From Paraglaciecola arctica (lineage in GTDB: Bacteria > Pseudomonadota > Gammaproteobacteria > Enterobacterales > Alteromonadaceae), in contig NZ_JAHKQO010000030.1 of the NCBI RefSeq assembly GCF_018861065.1, positions 1 to 51,086 on the forward strand: a stretch of DNA of 51,086 nt. Direction: 5' to 3'. Made by a program: the position numbers and the translations under genes. This document shows positions 50,767 to 51,086 of this stretch, piece after piece (positions within the stretch are counted from its first letter, which is position 1; each line of letters opens with the position of its first letter). The notes under the pieces are model-generated. The model was not told the origin of the DNA. It did not search any database and saw only the letters and a program-made list of their open reading frames with translations.

Positions 50767-51086
50767 AACCTGTTCTTTGGTTGACTGCTCTCGTTATCAG
50801 TAATTTCGCACTAATCACTTAGTGAACTAAGCTCATGGGGTAATGCCGATCAGTTAAGAAAACTTTTAATACTCGATTGATAAATTATTGGTATAAAAAC
50901 AATAAAAGTGGATTCCGGCCAAAAGACTGCCGGAATAATGGTATGGACCCACCCGCTTTCTAACGGCTTCGTAATGAGCCAAGACGGTAATCCCCCTTGT
51001 CATTCCCGAATGCTTTTATCGGGAATCCAATGTTAAATAGACTGGCTGGCGTTCCATCAAAAAAATCTGCTGTTCACCTTAAGTGA
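50767..51086. other. 320-bp right-edge intergenic region with two inverted repeats
   Basis: No gene seen. Two short inverted repeats of the same design occur: ATTCCGGC-N9-GCCGGAAT (50912-50936) and ATTCCCGA-N9-TCGGGAAT (51002-51026). The second, within GTCATTCCCGA...TCGGGAATCCA, resembles the dRS3/REP-like intergenic repeats common in proteobacteria. Confidence 0.6.
51000..51028. repeat. dRS3-like intergenic repeat
   Basis: The pattern ATTCCC...GGGAAT with 8-bp arms and the flanking GTC/CCA is that of dispersed dRS3/REP-like repeats. Copy number elsewhere in the genome cannot be judged here. Confidence 0.55.

Overview
The window looks like chromosomal DNA of a marine gammaproteobacterium of the order Alteromonadales (Paraglaciecola/Glaciecola/Alteromonas type). 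This rests on the pepQ, slt and fadBA neighbourhood, the FadB/FadA sequences, a PEP-CTERM protein, a LapA-type giant adhesin, the moderately AT-rich composition and the abundance of TonB/outer-membrane genes. The genus is an inference. No rRNA, tRNA, CRISPR, insertion sequence or prophage gene was seen.

Left part (1-17.2 kb). The window opens inside a giant LapA/BapA-like adhesin on the minus strand. Its N-terminal retention module, with a TAAG cleavage motif, and six 94-96-residue Ig-like repeats are visible; the ORF runs off the left edge. Next come a PEP-CTERM protein, an unrecognised 372-aa protein, a stomatin/NfeD pair, a DUF5916 outer-membrane protein, a membrane diguanylate cyclase, pepQ and slt, all on the minus strand. 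The divergent fadB-fadA operon follows, with a good FadR-like palindrome upstream and a strong terminator after it.

Central part (17.3-41.1 kb). A compact catabolic island holds about 17 genes for taking up and breaking down one carbon compound. It encodes a HAPMO-type Baeyer-Villiger monooxygenase, a FadB-like multifunctional protein, a PcaF/PaaJ-type thiolase, a PimC/PimD-like acyl-CoA dehydrogenase pair and a MaoC hydratase. It also has a feruloyl-CoA-synthetase-like ligase, an MFS transporter, two paralogous TetR regulators, a class III CoA transferase, two crotonase-fold enzymes (one PaaG-like), an SMP-30 lactonase-like protein, a PaaZ/BoxD-like aldehyde dehydrogenase, two SDRs and a TonB-dependent receptor. 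A 20-bp palindrome, ACGATAC-N6-GTATCGT, recurs with few mismatches in three divergent promoter regions and upstream of the TonB receptor, and nowhere else convincingly. This defines a local regulon, probably read by one or both TetR proteins. One coherent route is: outer-membrane uptake, alcohol to ketone (SDR), ring oxygen insertion (BVMO), lactone opening (SMP-30), aldehyde oxidation, CoA activation and beta-oxidation. The substrate cannot be read from the sequence. An oxygenated alicyclic or aryl-ketone compound is the best guess, and no ring-hydroxylating or ring-cleaving dioxygenase is present.

Right part (41.4-51.1 kb). This holds a YitT-family membrane protein convergent with dps across a strong bidirectional terminator, an aldehyde dehydrogenase followed by a VOC-family gene broken by a 7-base homopolymer, and a chemotaxis receptor. 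A 668-bp gene-poor stretch with unusual hairpins and a G10 tract follows. Then come two lipoproteins with nearly identical leaders: one an Ala/Glu-rich rod plus two copies of a domain, the other DUF4874/DUF4832 plus a CBM9-like domain. The right edge carries dRS3-like intergenic inverted repeats.
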